A stretch of 64,000 nt of DNA from Rattus norvegicus (taxonomy: Eukaryota > Chordata > Mammalia > Rodentia > Muridae). The notes under the pieces were generated by a model, which was not told the DNA's origin, ran no database searches, and worked only from the letters and a program-made list of their open reading frames with translations. Every line of letters starts with the position of its first letter. Within the stretch, counting starts at the first letter, position 1. The translations under genes were made by a program, and so were the position numbers. This document shows, one piece after another, positions 1 to 12,262 of this stretch. The stretch is taken from positions 53,012,039-53,076,038 of the forward strand of contig NC_086026.1 in NCBI RefSeq assembly GCF_036323735.1. Reading direction: 5' to 3'.

Positions 1-1118
1 AATTCTGTAGTCGGAAGTTGAGGGGCAGGGATTGGGTTAGACAGAACCAGCCTGCCTTGAAGTGAGTCCAGGTGAGCCTCACTGCCTGTCTCGGGGGTCT
101 TTACCAGACAGTGCCTGGGAGTTACATTGAAACCCACACACCCACCAGCCTCTCAGCTCCCCAGAGTGAAGGTTGAGGTTGAGAATCAGCTTCCCTCTCC
201 TGGCAGAGCCACTCAGAAGTCTTTTTGAATGCCAAGTGAGGGGCGAGGGGTCACACGGGATCTGCTCTACCTGCCTTCACCTTACCCAGCCCCTGCTCCT
301 CAGAGACAGCCCTGTATAGAGGCCATACATTCCCCAGGCTACTCACTGTAGCTTGCCACCCTGCCTGGCATCAGTATGTCTATAGCAGAGATGGCGTTTT
401 ATAGTGTGTCCCTCCTCTCCTTCAGACTCCTAGCCTGGGCCAAGCCAGACACAGGAGAGGCTGGAAATGAAGAAGAAGAAAAGACAAGGCTGAGGACCTC
501 CCTGTTTGCTCAGACAAGCTGGGGGACCTGTCCCAAACAACTGTCAATCCTGGGTGTAGGGGTCACTGAAGAGTAGCAGCCATCAGGGCACCAGAAGACA
601 AGATCCAGACCAGAAGTGGCTGGGAGAGAGAGGGGGTGGCATTTAACTCTGATGACAAGGAAGCCAACCCAACCAGCCTAAAGGTCTGGGCATTTGGTGG
701 GTTAATCATTGGTGACTCTGGTTAATAACTCATTGGCAGTTTTGTTCCTAAATTCCAGCCCCTTGCCCCAACCCTAGAGGTCTTTCTGACTGTCCAGGTC
801 CCCAGAGCCCTACCTGCCCTGTCCTGGGACCCCCACCTCCCAGGTGAGAGCCTCTCACCATGTCCCCCACACCCCAGCTGGTCTCTGGCATCCAGAATCA
901 GGCTGCTGTGTAATCTCCAAGAGAGATTAGTGACCTCCTTCTCTGCCCTTCCCCTACAGGCTGTGAAGGCCTTTACATACTTTTTGCTGGGAGGGTAGGC
1001 CACCCACAGAGGGTCTCCAGGTGCCCTAGTGAGCAGGGCCTGTTATATGTGGACCCTTTCTGAAGCTCCATGGTGGCTGTGAGAAGAGTGAGCCAATAGA
1101 TTCTCTTTAGGTAGCTCC

Positions 1119-1171
1119 GTGTGTGTGCATGTGTGTGTGTGTGTGCATGTGTGCGTGTGTGCGTGTGTGCG

Positions 1172-1214
<43 letters not shown>
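1119..1214. repeat. (TG)n microsatellite with TGCG/TGCATG interruptions
   Basis: About 95 bases of alternating GT with interspersed GCGT and GCAT units. It produces spurious Cys/Val- and His/Thr-repeat open frames on both strands. Confidence 0.97.
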
Positions 1215-1216
<2 letters not shown>

Positions 1217-2351
1217 CCCCCTCTCCCCAGCACAATTGCTTTCAGCAATCTGAAACAAGCTTCGAAACTTATCCAGCTGGTATATGTTGGGGGCACCTGA
1301 GACCAGTATCACCAGGCCCTGCATTTAGGATAAAATGAGGCAGGAGTCACATGCTCTGAGGTTTGAGCATTTTCAGCCTGCTGGGGCACTTGCTGGTTGG
1401 AGGTTGGCCAAGTTTCCCCACCTCTGACTTATGATCTTGGGCAAATAATCCTGTCCTGGTGGCCATTAAAACAGTTTTCCTAGCTGGTTTTACTAGCCTG
1501 TTATTAAGGGACAGAGTGGCAGAAAAAGAAGCAAGAGAAAGGTCAGAGGTGAAACTGGAGCACCAGGGTGGGCTCTTCTAGTCTCCTGCCTCCTTCACAT
1601 CCCTGGAGCCCAGTACTCAGTGCTGGGTGTCCTCAGCAGGTGGCTGCTGGGAATGGTGTCGCAGCTGCTTGGGTGGTTGAAGAATGCAGAGGTGGGGGTT
1701 TTCAGGAGCTGGCCTTTGTGAGGATGGGTCCCAGAGGCTGGAGACATCAGGACCACCCCAAGTGGAAGACCCATGTCTTCAAGGGGTCTGTGAATGGAGG
1801 TGGACATGGAGCCTTGGAGAGCCCTAGGGTGGTGGGGAGGAGGCTAAAGAGAAACAAACCTACCACCTACTTCAGTCTGACCTGTGTGCAGTCTGCACCT
1901 CAGGATCCTCACTCACACCCCCCTCCTCAAGCCACAGCTCACGCAGAACTCTTCCCATTTGTACCGTTGGAACCCCCTGGTTCTGTTCCGTGCCCTTCAT
2001 TCTTTCCCTCCTTGCTGCTGTAAAGACCTGCCACTGTCCTTGGAACACCTCTGAGCTTGGAACTGCTCTTCTTCCTCAGGGTCTCTCCCATTCCTGAGCA
2101 GCCACTCGTCACTGTAGAGTGAAGAGAAGTTTGAGCTTACCATTGTCCTACTCTGAAGCCCCATGAGCTCCCCACCACTGCCGATCTCAGCTCCATGACC
2201 TAGGCCACACCCTTCAGCCTTAGAACTGCTCTCTCAGAGCCAGACGAGCTTCAGACTGTGCCATCCTGCACACCGTAGCATGTTTAGCAATGTTCCTAGC
2301 CTCTAATCACTGGAGGCTAGTAGCACCTACTTTTACCGGCGTGTCCTAATG

Positions 2352-2505
2352 AGACACGGTGGTGATGCCTGCCTGTAATCCCAGAACTCAGGACGTAGAG
2401 GCAGGCAGATCACTGTGGGTTAGAGGTCAGGCTGGGCTACAAGGTGAGAAGACATTGTCTCACACAAACAAAAATAAACCAAAGTAACAAACCACAAAAA
2501 ACATT
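2352..2505 (+). mobile_element. B1-type SINE
   Basis: Contains the B1 internal-promoter-like run ggtgatgcctgcctgtaatc, the aggcaggcagatcac segment and an A/CAAA-rich tail with aaaacaaa-type units. Diverged and old. Confidence 0.8.
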
Positions 2506-3636
2506 GTTGCAGCTCCCTTCCCAGCTACCCCCAACCAAGGCTGCACATTGAGCATCACTGGTCTAGCCTGCTACAGCCAGACCTCTTTTGCCAAAGCTAC
2601 CTCCCATGCTGTTCCCGGAGCATAAAGTCAAACGTTCCAACTTCTGCCCCTGAGCCTTGCCTCCTGCTGATGCTGAGCCCTAGAACATCTGCCTGTGAAA
2701 CACCCACTTTGCTCTATAGGACTTTCTTCCTCCAGATCCTTGGCTTCTTAGGGAGGGCGGTTCACGGCCCAACTCTGCCTTGTAAGCAGCAGGTGCCTCA
2801 TGAATGTATGATGACGTGCTGGAAGCCAGCTGGCTCTGGAGCACCCCCACTCTTCGCCGTTCTTGGCACCCTCTCTCACCCCGTAGCCAAGAGAGAACTT
2901 CGGATGCTCCGTTTTTCCTGACACCTCTATATCCACCTCGTTTTTTTCACACACAGCAAACAAAAGTCATCTTTTTCCATTTGCTAAGTACAGGGGCGCC
3001 GTGGTTGCCCGTGTGAAGCTGTGTGTGGCTGGGTGGCTTTGCAGGCGGGAACCGAGTGGTGGCATGTTTTTCGTGTGTCGGGTACTGGTGCTGGCGTCAG
3101 AAATGACGCCATCTGTGCCAGGCCTTGTCTAGGGGTCTTCTTGCCCACTAATTGCGCCATATTCCAATTCCACCCAAATGAGTTTAGTCCCCTGCAAGCT
3201 ATGCTCTTTCCCAACTTTGTTCTGACCGTCTTCTGTTTGGAGAACCCTGCCCGGGAAGCTCCTACTCACCCTTCAAAGCCCCGTGCAAAGGGTCCGCCCT
3301 TTCATCTCCAGTCGCCTTCTCCACATGATCCACCTCTTTCCTCTGTGGCCGCACTATGCAAACAGTCTGACCCAAGCAGTGCTCATATTATTAGGTCATT
3401 TGAGAGCAGGGACTATGTCCAATCACAGGTATCTGTTTATATCCCTGTGTTTATATCTCTATTCGAAGCTCTCAATAAGAGTCTTCCGAGATGTTAAATA
3501 AATGGGAATAAATTGCTTATTTTGTTTCCAAAGCAAAAATCTTTTTTGTTACGTGTTAAAAGTGTGTCTCTGTAATGACTTTGTTTAACCTTTCCCTGCG
3601 TGCCTCTGTCCATGTAGATGTGTTTCAGTACACAAG

Positions 3637-3708
3637 CGTGCGTGTGCGTGTGCGTGTGCGTGTGCGTGTGCGTGTGCGTGTGCGTGTGCGTGTGTGCGTG
3701 TGCGCGCA
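3637..3708. repeat. (CGTGTG)n hexanucleotide microsatellite, CpG-dense
   Basis: About twelve units of GTGCGT in a 72-base tract, nearly uninterrupted, so a CpG recurs every six bases. Purine and pyrimidine alternate throughout. Confidence 0.97.
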
Positions 3709-5157
3709 CTTCCATTTTGATGCTCTGAATTTAGAGGTGAATCCCCTGGTGCTGCTCCCCAGGGCTGACATTACCTCCACCTCTTCGCCCCACATCTTTA
3801 AGAACTAAAGGCATGAGGACAGGGGTGTCTGGCAGTGAGATTCTCCTCCCAAGCCTTCTGTCTGTTGTAGGGGAGCCCTGGATACGTGTGGGTGGGTTGT
3901 GGGGCAGAGCCCTTCATGGCCCCATCAGATCACACCCCCTTCCCTATCTATCTCTGCCCTGTTTAATTGGAATTTGGCTAGTGGAGACCATCTGTTCTAT
4001 TCCATCCTGTTTCCATGACAACCAAGTGGCTTGAGACTGAGGTTTGTGGTGAGAGAAGTGGCCTGGGGGATGCTGGGAAAAAATAGCTAGGTCCTCCCCC
4101 TCAACCTGCTCTGTCTCCTCCTCTTGTCTTTGCCATGCCTTCCCTTCTGAACCGGGAGCGACATAAAAGCCATCCCTGCCCCAGAGCTGGAGTTCCCTGC
4201 CACACTCTGTCATCTCCCCAGCCCTTTCCCAGGCGCCTTTTTGGCCTCCCACACACACCATTCCCCTCCCTCCACTTCCATTCATAAGTACTTTCCATGT
4301 GTGCACACTGGGGCATGCAGGATCACCCTCATCCTGTGCCCCAGAAGATTGAGAGACTGAATCTTCTGCCACTTTCTTTCTGGTGCCTTTCTGTCTCCCT
4401 GCCCCACCACTTCAAAGCATGCAAAGCTTCCCCACAGAGTCCCCCACTCTATCGCTAATGTGAGGGGAACCCCAACTCCCACAGATGAACCAGCTAAGGA
4501 GTAGGGCCTTCTATATCCCCTACTGGGAAGTGTCTTCAGAACCTGGAGCCTATGTATGACTCAGTGTGCTATATAGCAAGGGCCACCTTTACAAGATGTC
4601 CTGGCTTCTTCTGAATCCTTTTCCCTCCTGCCTCAACATTAGATCCCTGCAGGTACAGTAACAGAGAACACTTTGATTCCAGGGAGACTGTGGCAGTCTG
4701 AAGTCAGGTGACCCTTGGTCTCCTAGGAGCTCTGGCAGGTCTGATACACTGGGATGTGAGAGGGTGTGGGGTCCGTCTCATATCCAACAGCTAGTTCTGC
4801 TCTCATGATGTTATTTTCTGCCCTAATTTCCTCATCTCTAGCAAAGTCTTTCTGTGCCTGCTCTATTACCAGGGGACCTGCCTGTCTTCAAAAATAAGTG
4901 GGGTGGGCTGTCAGGTGACCTGTTTGTTATGCTGGTCCCGGACATCATGTGTGAGGTATGCATGAAACATTTTACTATATAGCAGGGAGCTGTTGATATG
5001 CCTGGTGAGGTCCTAGAGCCCTCAAAGTACCCACCCACCCCCAGCAGAATCAGTCCTGGGCTGGGAAGGGAAGAAGGTATTTCAGACCTTTGCAGAGACA
5101 CCCCCCACAGCTGGCTTTCTTTGCATAGAGTGCCCCACCGTCTAACCTCCATGTACT

Positions 5158-5455
5158 TTTTATTACAATATAATTGACATACCATAAAATTCCCCCTTCT
5201 AAAGTATGCAACCCAGTGGCTTTTTTATGATATTCATCGAGCTAAAAAGCCATCGCCACCCTACCATTCAAAATATCTGTGCCACCCTAGAGAAAACCCC
5301 TAGACCTGCCCCCCTCCCCCTCTCCTGCCCGAGTGTCCACTCATCCACTCTGCTTCCTACTTAAACACATCCCATAGGCGAGCCCATAAGTGAGACTCTT
5401 CAGTGTTGTCCTCTTTCACCTAGCACTCCACAGCCTCCTCCTCAAGTGACCCTGT
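5158..5455 (-). mobile_element. Old L1 (L1M-type) 3' end remnant
   Basis: Reads as the well-known mammalian L1M 3'-region in antisense: a start like tataattgacataccataaa, then a gatattcatcgagct and catcgccaccctaccattc region, then 'tttcacctagcactccacag'. Heavily mutated. Family assignment is from memory. Confidence 0.55.
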
Positions 5456-5524
5456 CACAGCTCTGCCCAGATGGCACCTGAATGGCTCATAGATAAATAA
5501 GGTTTGCAACCTTGTCTAATACAA

Positions 5525-5735
5525 GGGCTATTTATTTATTTACTTATTTACTTATTTGCTTTCGTTTTGAGACACAGTCTCATGTAGACCAGGCTGGCCT
5601 CGAGTACACTATGTAGCAGAGGCTGTCCGTGGACTCCTCGTCTCTGTCTCCACCTCCCAACGTGACAGTTGAGTGAGCAGTGCCATTTGGTGCTGGGTAT
5701 TGAACCCAGGGATTCAAGTGTACTGGCTACCCAAG
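5525..5735 (-). mobile_element. B4-type SINE (B1-like plus ID-like halves), antisense
   Basis: A T-rich start, then gagacacagtctcatgtag and ccaggctggcctcgagtac (B1-like reverse complement), followed by ggtgctgggtattgaaccca (ID/tRNA-like reverse complement). That order is expected for B4 on the minus strand. Confidence 0.7.
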
Positions 5736-5801
5736 ACCCTTAAATTCAGCTCTTACCTCCCCTGCCTCCTGGCCACCACTTTCCGCTCTGCCACAGATCC
5801 T

Positions 5802-5848
<47 letters not shown>
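5802..5848. repeat. (CA)n microsatellite
   Basis: About 47 bases of uninterrupted CA dinucleotide just after the B4-type SINE. Confidence 0.98.
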
Positions 5849-5850
<2 letters not shown>

Positions 5851-6489
5851 ATGCTTTCGAAGACACGATTTCTCTCCTGTCCCCTCTCCTCTTCCTCTCT
5901 GAGGGACTCCCACGAGACCTAACTAAAAGCCTCTTCTTGCACCTCCATCACTCTCTGGTAACAATCTCCCTCCTTGGAAACTCCCTGTTTTGGTTCCCAC
6001 TTCACAAAACAAATAAAAAACAGCGCTCGGCATGCCGTAAATTCTTCGTTTTCGTGTCCAGGGCTCTTGTTAGCCAGAGTGTCTCTACCTTCCTTGGTCT
6101 TCCACCTCCACCTATGACAAGCAGGCATAGTGTTTGGCACACAGTGTGTAGTCAGTAGTGTCCCATGAGAAACAGCAGGGGTCAAAAGATGGGTCAGAAG
6201 TGTGGTGGCTTCCGTGATGGCCAGATGGTCGGTAGGAGCATGGGAGATAGGTTTGGAAAATTTGGCAGAGGTGGGAGCAGGAGTGGTGGGTGTCGGGGAA
6301 GGCACTTTCTTCAGACAGGGAAGCAGAGGCCCAGAGGGAGGAGAGAGCCAAGCCCTACAATATGCTGGCATAGAGCCCAGCACAGGAGAGGAAGAGAACA
6401 TGTTGAGTTTAGACAGGTAGAGTGATGGGGGTAGCTGCCCTTCACAGGTGCATCTGATGGGAACCACCCTGTGTGACTTCTGTTACCCA

Positions 6490-6842
6490 GAATTCTGGGC
6501 AGATGAGACTCTAGAGAAGAAAGGCTTATTCTGACTCACAGTTTGAGGGGACACAGTACATCATAGATGGGAAGGCAGGCATAACTGCAGAAGTAGAAGG
6601 GGGCTGAGAACATTATAGCCACAGCCGCCTTCAGGAAAGAGACAGACAGACGGACAGAGACTGTCTAGAACTCTGCTTGCTTCCCTTTTCTTATTCAATC
6701 TTGGGCCCCTGTCCGTAGTTTAAGTGGGTTTTCTCACATCAATTAACCTCATTTAGAAATTCCGCCACAGATGTGCCTAGAGGTTTATCTCCTAGGTGAT
6801 TTTAAACCCTGTCAGATTGACAATCGATATTACCCATCACAC
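6490..6842 (-). mobile_element. LTR-type rodent repeat remnant (ERVL-MaLR-like), antisense
   Basis: Matches the reverse complement of a common rodent LTR: 'aggcttattctgactcacag' near the start and an end resembling tgtcagattgacaatc then cccatcaca. Strongly diverged, with no coding capacity. The family is a memory-based call; related copies lie at 42.0, 52.5, 53.8 and 59.8 kb. Confidence 0.5.
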
Positions 6843-6957
6843 CCTTTATCCTTCAAGGTCATTTAAAGGTGGACCGTTTGATGGAAACTACTAGAATGCA
6901 GACGGAGGGTACTCTCCATCCTCACCCTCATAGCCCTGTGTGGAAGCGTTAAGGGTT

Positions 6958-7163
6958 CGGGCTGGAGAGATGGCCCAGCAGTTAAGCGCACCTGGTGACT
7001 TACTGTTCTTGCAAAAGCCCCAAGTTCAGTTCCCAGCACCCACATCAAGTGGTTCATGATTCATAACTGCCTGTAATTCCAGCTCCAGAGGATCCAATGA
7101 TCTCTTCTGACCTCCTCAGGCGCACATAACCATACACATAATTAAAATAAATCTTAAAAAAAG
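6958..7163 (+). mobile_element. B3/B2-family SINE
   Basis: Begins gggctggagagatggcccag (tRNA-derived head), continues with gttcccagcacccacatc, and ends with an A-rich aaaataaatcttaaaaaaag tail. Confidence 0.9.
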
Positions 7164-7271
7164 AATCGAGAGACGGGTAGATCTGGGGGATCCCTGGCAT
7201 CTGCTAGTCTATGCCCTTGGACTCTATGGCAAACCCCTGGCCTTCGGTTTCTCCTTCTGAAGAACTGATTA

Positions 7272-7402
7272 GCTGCCCATAGCGATGTATACCTGTCACC
7301 CCAGCACTGGGGCAGACATATCAGGAGTTCAAGGTTACCCTGAGCTACATCATGAGATCCTCTCTCTCTCAGCTCCCCCACAAATAAATAAAAACAAGTA
7401 AC
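7272..7402 (+). mobile_element. B1-type SINE, diverged
   Basis: Contains tgtcaccccagcactggg, aggagttcaaggttacc and ctgagctacatcatgagatc, then an AAATAAATAAAAAC tail. Confidence 0.7.
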
Positions 7403-10400
7403 AGTGCCACCAACTAACTCCACGAGTTTTCATGAGGGCTGAAAGAGATGGCAGATACCAGTGAACTGGAAGGGTGTGCCAGTGTTTGCCGCGCTCACGT
7501 GTACCGTGGACACTGTTAACCAAATGGATAAAATCCACACCAAAGCCTCTGACGTCCTGTGCGCCATCTCCAAGAGTTTAAAAGAGTGGCAACACTGCTA
7601 GACTGTGTATTTGAAAGCAGCCCACACTGTGATTTCTGGGTGTAGAAGGGAATGGGTTTTTTCCACTATCTCTGCTCTGAGGGTATAGACGAACAGAGAG
7701 AGGTGCAGCACCCTGGTTTGCAGAATCTTCCTGAGCTGTGCAGAAGCCTAGAGGCAGGAGCCTCAAAGCATAGAGAGACCTGCTTTTCCCAGTTCCTTGA
7801 AGCTGAAGTAGGTAGGGGTTTGGCCCAAGGCCCAGGTCACTGCCTTACAGGGGAACTCAGTTCCCAAGAAAGGGATCAAACAGACCTCCTGCCCTTAACA
7901 GAAGCCAAGCCACTGAATTGCCTTTTAATCGGGGGATGGTGGCCTGCTAACTTGATGCTGAGTGGAAAGGAGAGCTTCCCTCTGAGTAAAAGTTATTTGA
8001 TCAGTGAGTGTCTGGGGAAAAGTGTGAGGAGAAAGGAGGAGTGGGGCCAGGCTCCAGACCCTGGGGAGGCCACCCCAGAAGGCCCTATTCTCTGTGTGAC
8101 AGCTGACCCAAGGCCATTGTTAATGCAGTGTGCCCCCACCCTTACCCTGTTCCTCCTCCCTCAGGCCTGGGTGAGTATAAGACAGCTTGTCTGCAGGGAG
8201 AGGGAGTAGGCTGCCAGCTGTCACCTACACAGGTGGGAGAGGTGGGCTATGGAGAGCTGGAGACCTCTCCATGCCTCACTCCGGCATCAGGCTGGGGTGC
8301 TACCATGAAGCTCTGTAAGCTGCAGGCGTGTCCCAGTTATTACGGTAGTCTAGCGTGTAGTCTAGCGTAGCTCTCTGCTTCTATTCCCTATAGGTTTAGT
8401 CCCAGCAGTTATCAGTGATCTTGTGAAAACAAGCCAGATGGGGCGCATCCTCTCTTGCCTCCCATCTCACTCAGAGGAGCTGTCTAGGCCCTGTGTCATG
8501 TGACCGCTGGTCACATGACTGCTGTATTTCTCACATCAGCAACCCAGGCCAGAAATTCCAGACCTCTCGCTCCAGGGCCCTTGCACCTTCTGCTCTCTCT
8601 ACTGGAATGTTGCTCTTTCCCATCTACTGGGGTTTCCGTCAGTGTTTTGCTCAGAGGTCTTTTCTCAGTCAGCACAGCTCCCGGCCCCTCTGCTCAGATA
8701 GCCTCTACACACTTCCTCTCATTTCTTTTCTTTTCTTATTTCTTTTCTTTTCTGTCATTAGTATCCAGACTCTCCGGGAACAGGAGATTTTTGTGTTTTA
8801 TCTAGTGCTAGATACCTGGACCTGATAGGAACCCTGAGATACCAGTAATATTTCTGAGTGAACGTTCCAGAGGGAAGCCACCACCGGAGCCCTTACACAT
8901 GCTGACTTTCCTGTGGAGGCTCATGTTGCATGCACAGGCACACATCCCTTGATCACCTGAGCTCGCTCCAGAACACTGCCCCTGGTATCCGTGTGGCCAC
9001 AGTGAGCTTCTTTGCCTTTTCTGAATCTTCCTTCTGTCCCAGAGTCTCTCGAGGTACTTTGTGGGAGAGGAGTCTCTACTCCAAGACCTCAGTCCTTCAC
9101 CAAGGAGGAGAGAACTCACTCTGAGCCCTCCTGACACTTAGCCAACCAAGTTACAGATACACACAGGACCTGGAAGGGTCTAAGGATCTCTCTCTATGCA
9201 CCAAGGATTGCATTCATCCTCCCTCCTGAAGTTCTCTCTGGCTGTTGCTTCTACATCTCAGAGAACACTGGGGATGTCCCAGAAGGCCAGAGGAACAGGA
9301 AGATAGCCCCAAATCTCAGGTGAATGTTCAGGAAAATAGCACAGCGTGGTCTTAGTGAGCTATCTACCAGAGGTGGCTCCTTCCAACCTAGAGAACCATA
9401 TCCCCTGGATGCTTGGGCAGGAGCCTTAAGACAAGTTCCCTGCAAGGAGAACTAACTGGCAGAGAGGGAAGCACAGTACGTGTATGATTTGAGCCTATTT
9501 GAAAAGACAGGTCTGATGAAGGTGGGTTGCTTCTTCACAACGTGATGAACCCATTCCACTCAGCCAGCAGAAAGCTGCCTTGCAGGTTCCATGACCAGTT
9601 GTCCTTTCCGGGTCTTAGTGTTTGAGGACAAGGGTGCTAAGGACAACCAGGTGATGGGCTTCAGGGTGGGACTCATACAGGAATTAGCTCATTAACTTAG
9701 GCTAAGCATGCTTACGTCGGAAGAGCATTGCTTTGGAGCTGAGAAGCCCACTTCAGTCACCAAGCACCACGTGACCCTGGCCGTTCTCTGACCTTGAGGC
9801 TTCTAAGAAACCCTTCTTCTGTCCTGTGCTTTGTGCTCAGCAGGTCCATGTTAGCCTATCACACTTGTCAAGTTCAAAGCATTGGAACACTAGGGAGAAT
9901 GTTACACGAGAGTGTGCCGCTGGGACTTGTGCAGCCTCTGGAGATGCCTTCCACTTCTGTGGAAGACCTTTACTTGGCTGTCCCTCTGGTGTGCTCAGGA
10001 GACCTTCTTGACAGCTGGGGCCTTCAGAATGTGGGCTCTAGAGGGTGAGACAAGAGAAACCAGAAGTCAAAGCTCTTCTCCACTGGGACTGGAAAAGCAT
10101 TAGGATACCCTGGCCTCCTGGTCACGCTGTGGATGTCAGCCCATCACTATTGGCCTCGCATGTGAACATCCTGGCGGGCTCCCAGCACCCACTCTTTGCA
10201 AGGCAGGACCATGTATGTTCATGAAACCCATGACTATTATTTACCACTTGCTTTGAGCAGGGGTCAGTTTCTTGGTCTCAGCCTATAGAAAGCTCATTGA
10301 TTTGGAGCCAGTAAGTTGGCCAATTGTTCTCTGATCTCTGTTTGTGCCACGGCACATACCTATCCAAACAGAAAAATAGACTTAAAATGTTTCTGGATTT

Positions 10401-10468
10401 TTGTCAGTTGACCTTTCCAACAGCTAATCAATGAATAAGGAAATGACAATCTTCTCTCCTCATCCCCA

Positions 10469-10578
10469 CCTTCCTCCTCCTCTTCCTCTTCTTTTCCTCC
10501 TCTTCTTTCCTTTTTCTTCTTCCTCTTCTTTCTCTTTCTCCTCCTCCTCTTCCTCTTCCTTTTCCTTCTCTTCTCCCT
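10469..10578. repeat. Polypyrimidine tract (CCT/CTT-rich)
   Basis: 110 uninterrupted pyrimidines of mixed TCC, TTC and CT units inside a longer C/T-rich region (about 10450-10620). Of triplex-forming composition. Confidence 0.95.
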
Positions 10579-10629
10579 ACTTCCCCTCCCTTCTCCTTTC
10601 TCCTCCGACCTTTTCTCCCTCTTGTGATG

Positions 10630-10725
10630 CAGAATTTTGCTAGGTAGTACAGGCTAGCTTAAAGGGATGGTCCGACGTCAGCATCTTCAGTAGTGGGATT
10701 TTAGGCATGTGCTATCATACTGAAG
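10630..10725 (-). mobile_element. Degenerate B1-like SINE
   Basis: Weak antisense B1 signature: ctaggtagtacaggctagct and tgggattttaggcatgtgc. Follows the polypyrimidine tract directly. Confidence 0.5.
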
Positions 10726-11516
10726 TTTCTTTTCACTGTCATTAATGGGGACACAGGTGTCAAAAGCGTCAAGTCACACAAGCTAGCAATTTATAGAGGT
10801 GGGCTTTGGATTCTGTAACTGGAAAATAGAGGGCTCTCTGCTACACAGTGAGACAGCAGAGTCCCTGGTTTGGTGGAACCAGAAGGCCACATGGGGCAGG
10901 GATCTGACTCTACCCAGAACAAAAGGGAATCCCCCACTATGTTAGCACCAGGCATGGCTGGATGGAGTACGGACAGTATCCATCTCCAGCCTTAGCCTGG
11001 GTGGTATCTGGCAGTAATAGCTCCATCTACTCCTGGGCTCGGTATCAAAAAGCATAGGGAAACGGACCTTCCCTTCAGCAAAAAGGATGGAGATTAAACA
11101 GCAGGTAGAACTTCCCAGCTGTCAGGACCATACGCTTTTAAAACAGGCATCCCGGGAAGGTGGAGGCCCTCGCAGAGAAGGTTAATGCCTTCATTGCTCA
11201 GAGCTGCTGGAGGGTGCTGTGAGGGAGGGTCTTCAGCTGACCTCTCCAGGGTCAGACCGAAGATTCTGTCCCACAGGAAAAGGAGACTATTGGCTACCCC
11301 TACACTGCTACCACCCTCTCCCTTGGACCCCATCTGCCCCAGCCCTGCCATTGGACTTCATTAAATTGCATTTTCCCAGAGCAGGGCAGGCTGGTGACAG
11401 AATGAGTCAACACCAGCTTGCTACAACTGTCGCCCCTGGAGCCTGCGGGCATAGAGGGAGATAATTGGGAGCAGTTTGACAGCTTAATGTCTGAGGTTGG
11501 CTTCCTGGAGCAGTGA

Positions 11517-11568
11517 GGGGTGGGGTGGGGATGGGGCAGGAGCCAGAAGTGGGGTGAGGGTGGGGGGT
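11517..11568 (+). other. G-quadruplex motif
   Basis: Four runs of four G with loops of 1, 1 and 2 bases at 11517-11536, followed about 14 bases later by a second G-rich block (runs of 4, 3 and 6). On the transcribed + strand, so it would also be present in pre-mRNA. Confidence 0.85.
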
Positions 11569-11659
11569 AGATTGGGTTGTCTTCAGACCACCGTCACCAC
11601 CACCACTGCTGCCACCTTTCCCCTCCATTTCCCCAGCACCAGCTTGTTGGGCAGGAAAA

Positions 11660-11770
11660 TAAAACACAGAAAAGGAAATTAGATACGGAAAATAAATTAG
11701 GGTTTCTTTATTAATTTGTCAGAACTAATTAACATCTCCCTGAGATTTGTCTCCTCTCCAGATACCCTCA
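11660..11770. promoter_or_regulatory. Candidate enhancer: AT-rich homeodomain-core cluster
   Basis: Within about 110 bases are aaattag twice, tattaattt and ctaattaac, i.e. several ATTA/TAATTA homeodomain cores, in otherwise GC-moderate intron sequence. It has no repeat signature. Function is inferred from motif density only. Confidence 0.35.
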
Positions 11771-12144
11771 GAGCAGGAAGGAGGAAAGTCTGCCAGAGGT
11801 CAGGCTTGGGCTTCAGGGTCCAACCACTCCTAACAACGCCTACCCCTAAAGGAGAGGGCAGAAAAGGGGTCACCCAAAGGGGAGCCCCCAGGGTCCAGCT
11901 GAAAGAGACCCTAGATCCTCGTCCACTGCTGAGCCCCAGAACACTCCTGTCACCATGCTGATGTTGCTCTCCTGTCTTCATTTACCTCACATTCTTCGAT
12001 GAAGCAAAGTTGTTGCCTGACTGGTTCAAGAATGTGGGGACAGTGTCTAGTGTCAAGTGCCATACTGGGCACAGTCAGGACTTAGTGTCACTTGTGAGAC
12101 AGAGATTAGCAGAAATACGGAAACTTCTTCAGAATTCTTTCATC

Positions 12145-12262
12145 TCAAGCATCATGGTAGTGTTCACCTATAACCCCAGCACTCAGGAGACTGAGACAGG
12201 AGGATTGTTGCTAGTTTGATGTTACCTGGGCTATATAAAGAGATCCTGTCTTTAAAAAAAAA
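12145..12262 (+). mobile_element. B1-type SINE
   Basis: Shows ggtagtgttcacctataacc, cagcactcaggagactgaga, 'cctgggctatataaagagat' and a ten-A tail. Confidence 0.8.

Noticed and set aside
973..1338. Open frames with poly-His/Thr and poly-Cys/Val on both strands
   Set aside because: They are translations of the (TG)n microsatellite and have no splice or start context.
5919..6467. 182-codon open frame on the minus strand
   Set aside because: No domain, no coding-like composition and no family resemblance; overlaps other frames equally long. Chance frame in intron 1.
7652..8209. 185-codon open frame on the plus strand
   Set aside because: No recognisable domain, compositionally ordinary intron sequence, and no convincing splice-site or promoter context.
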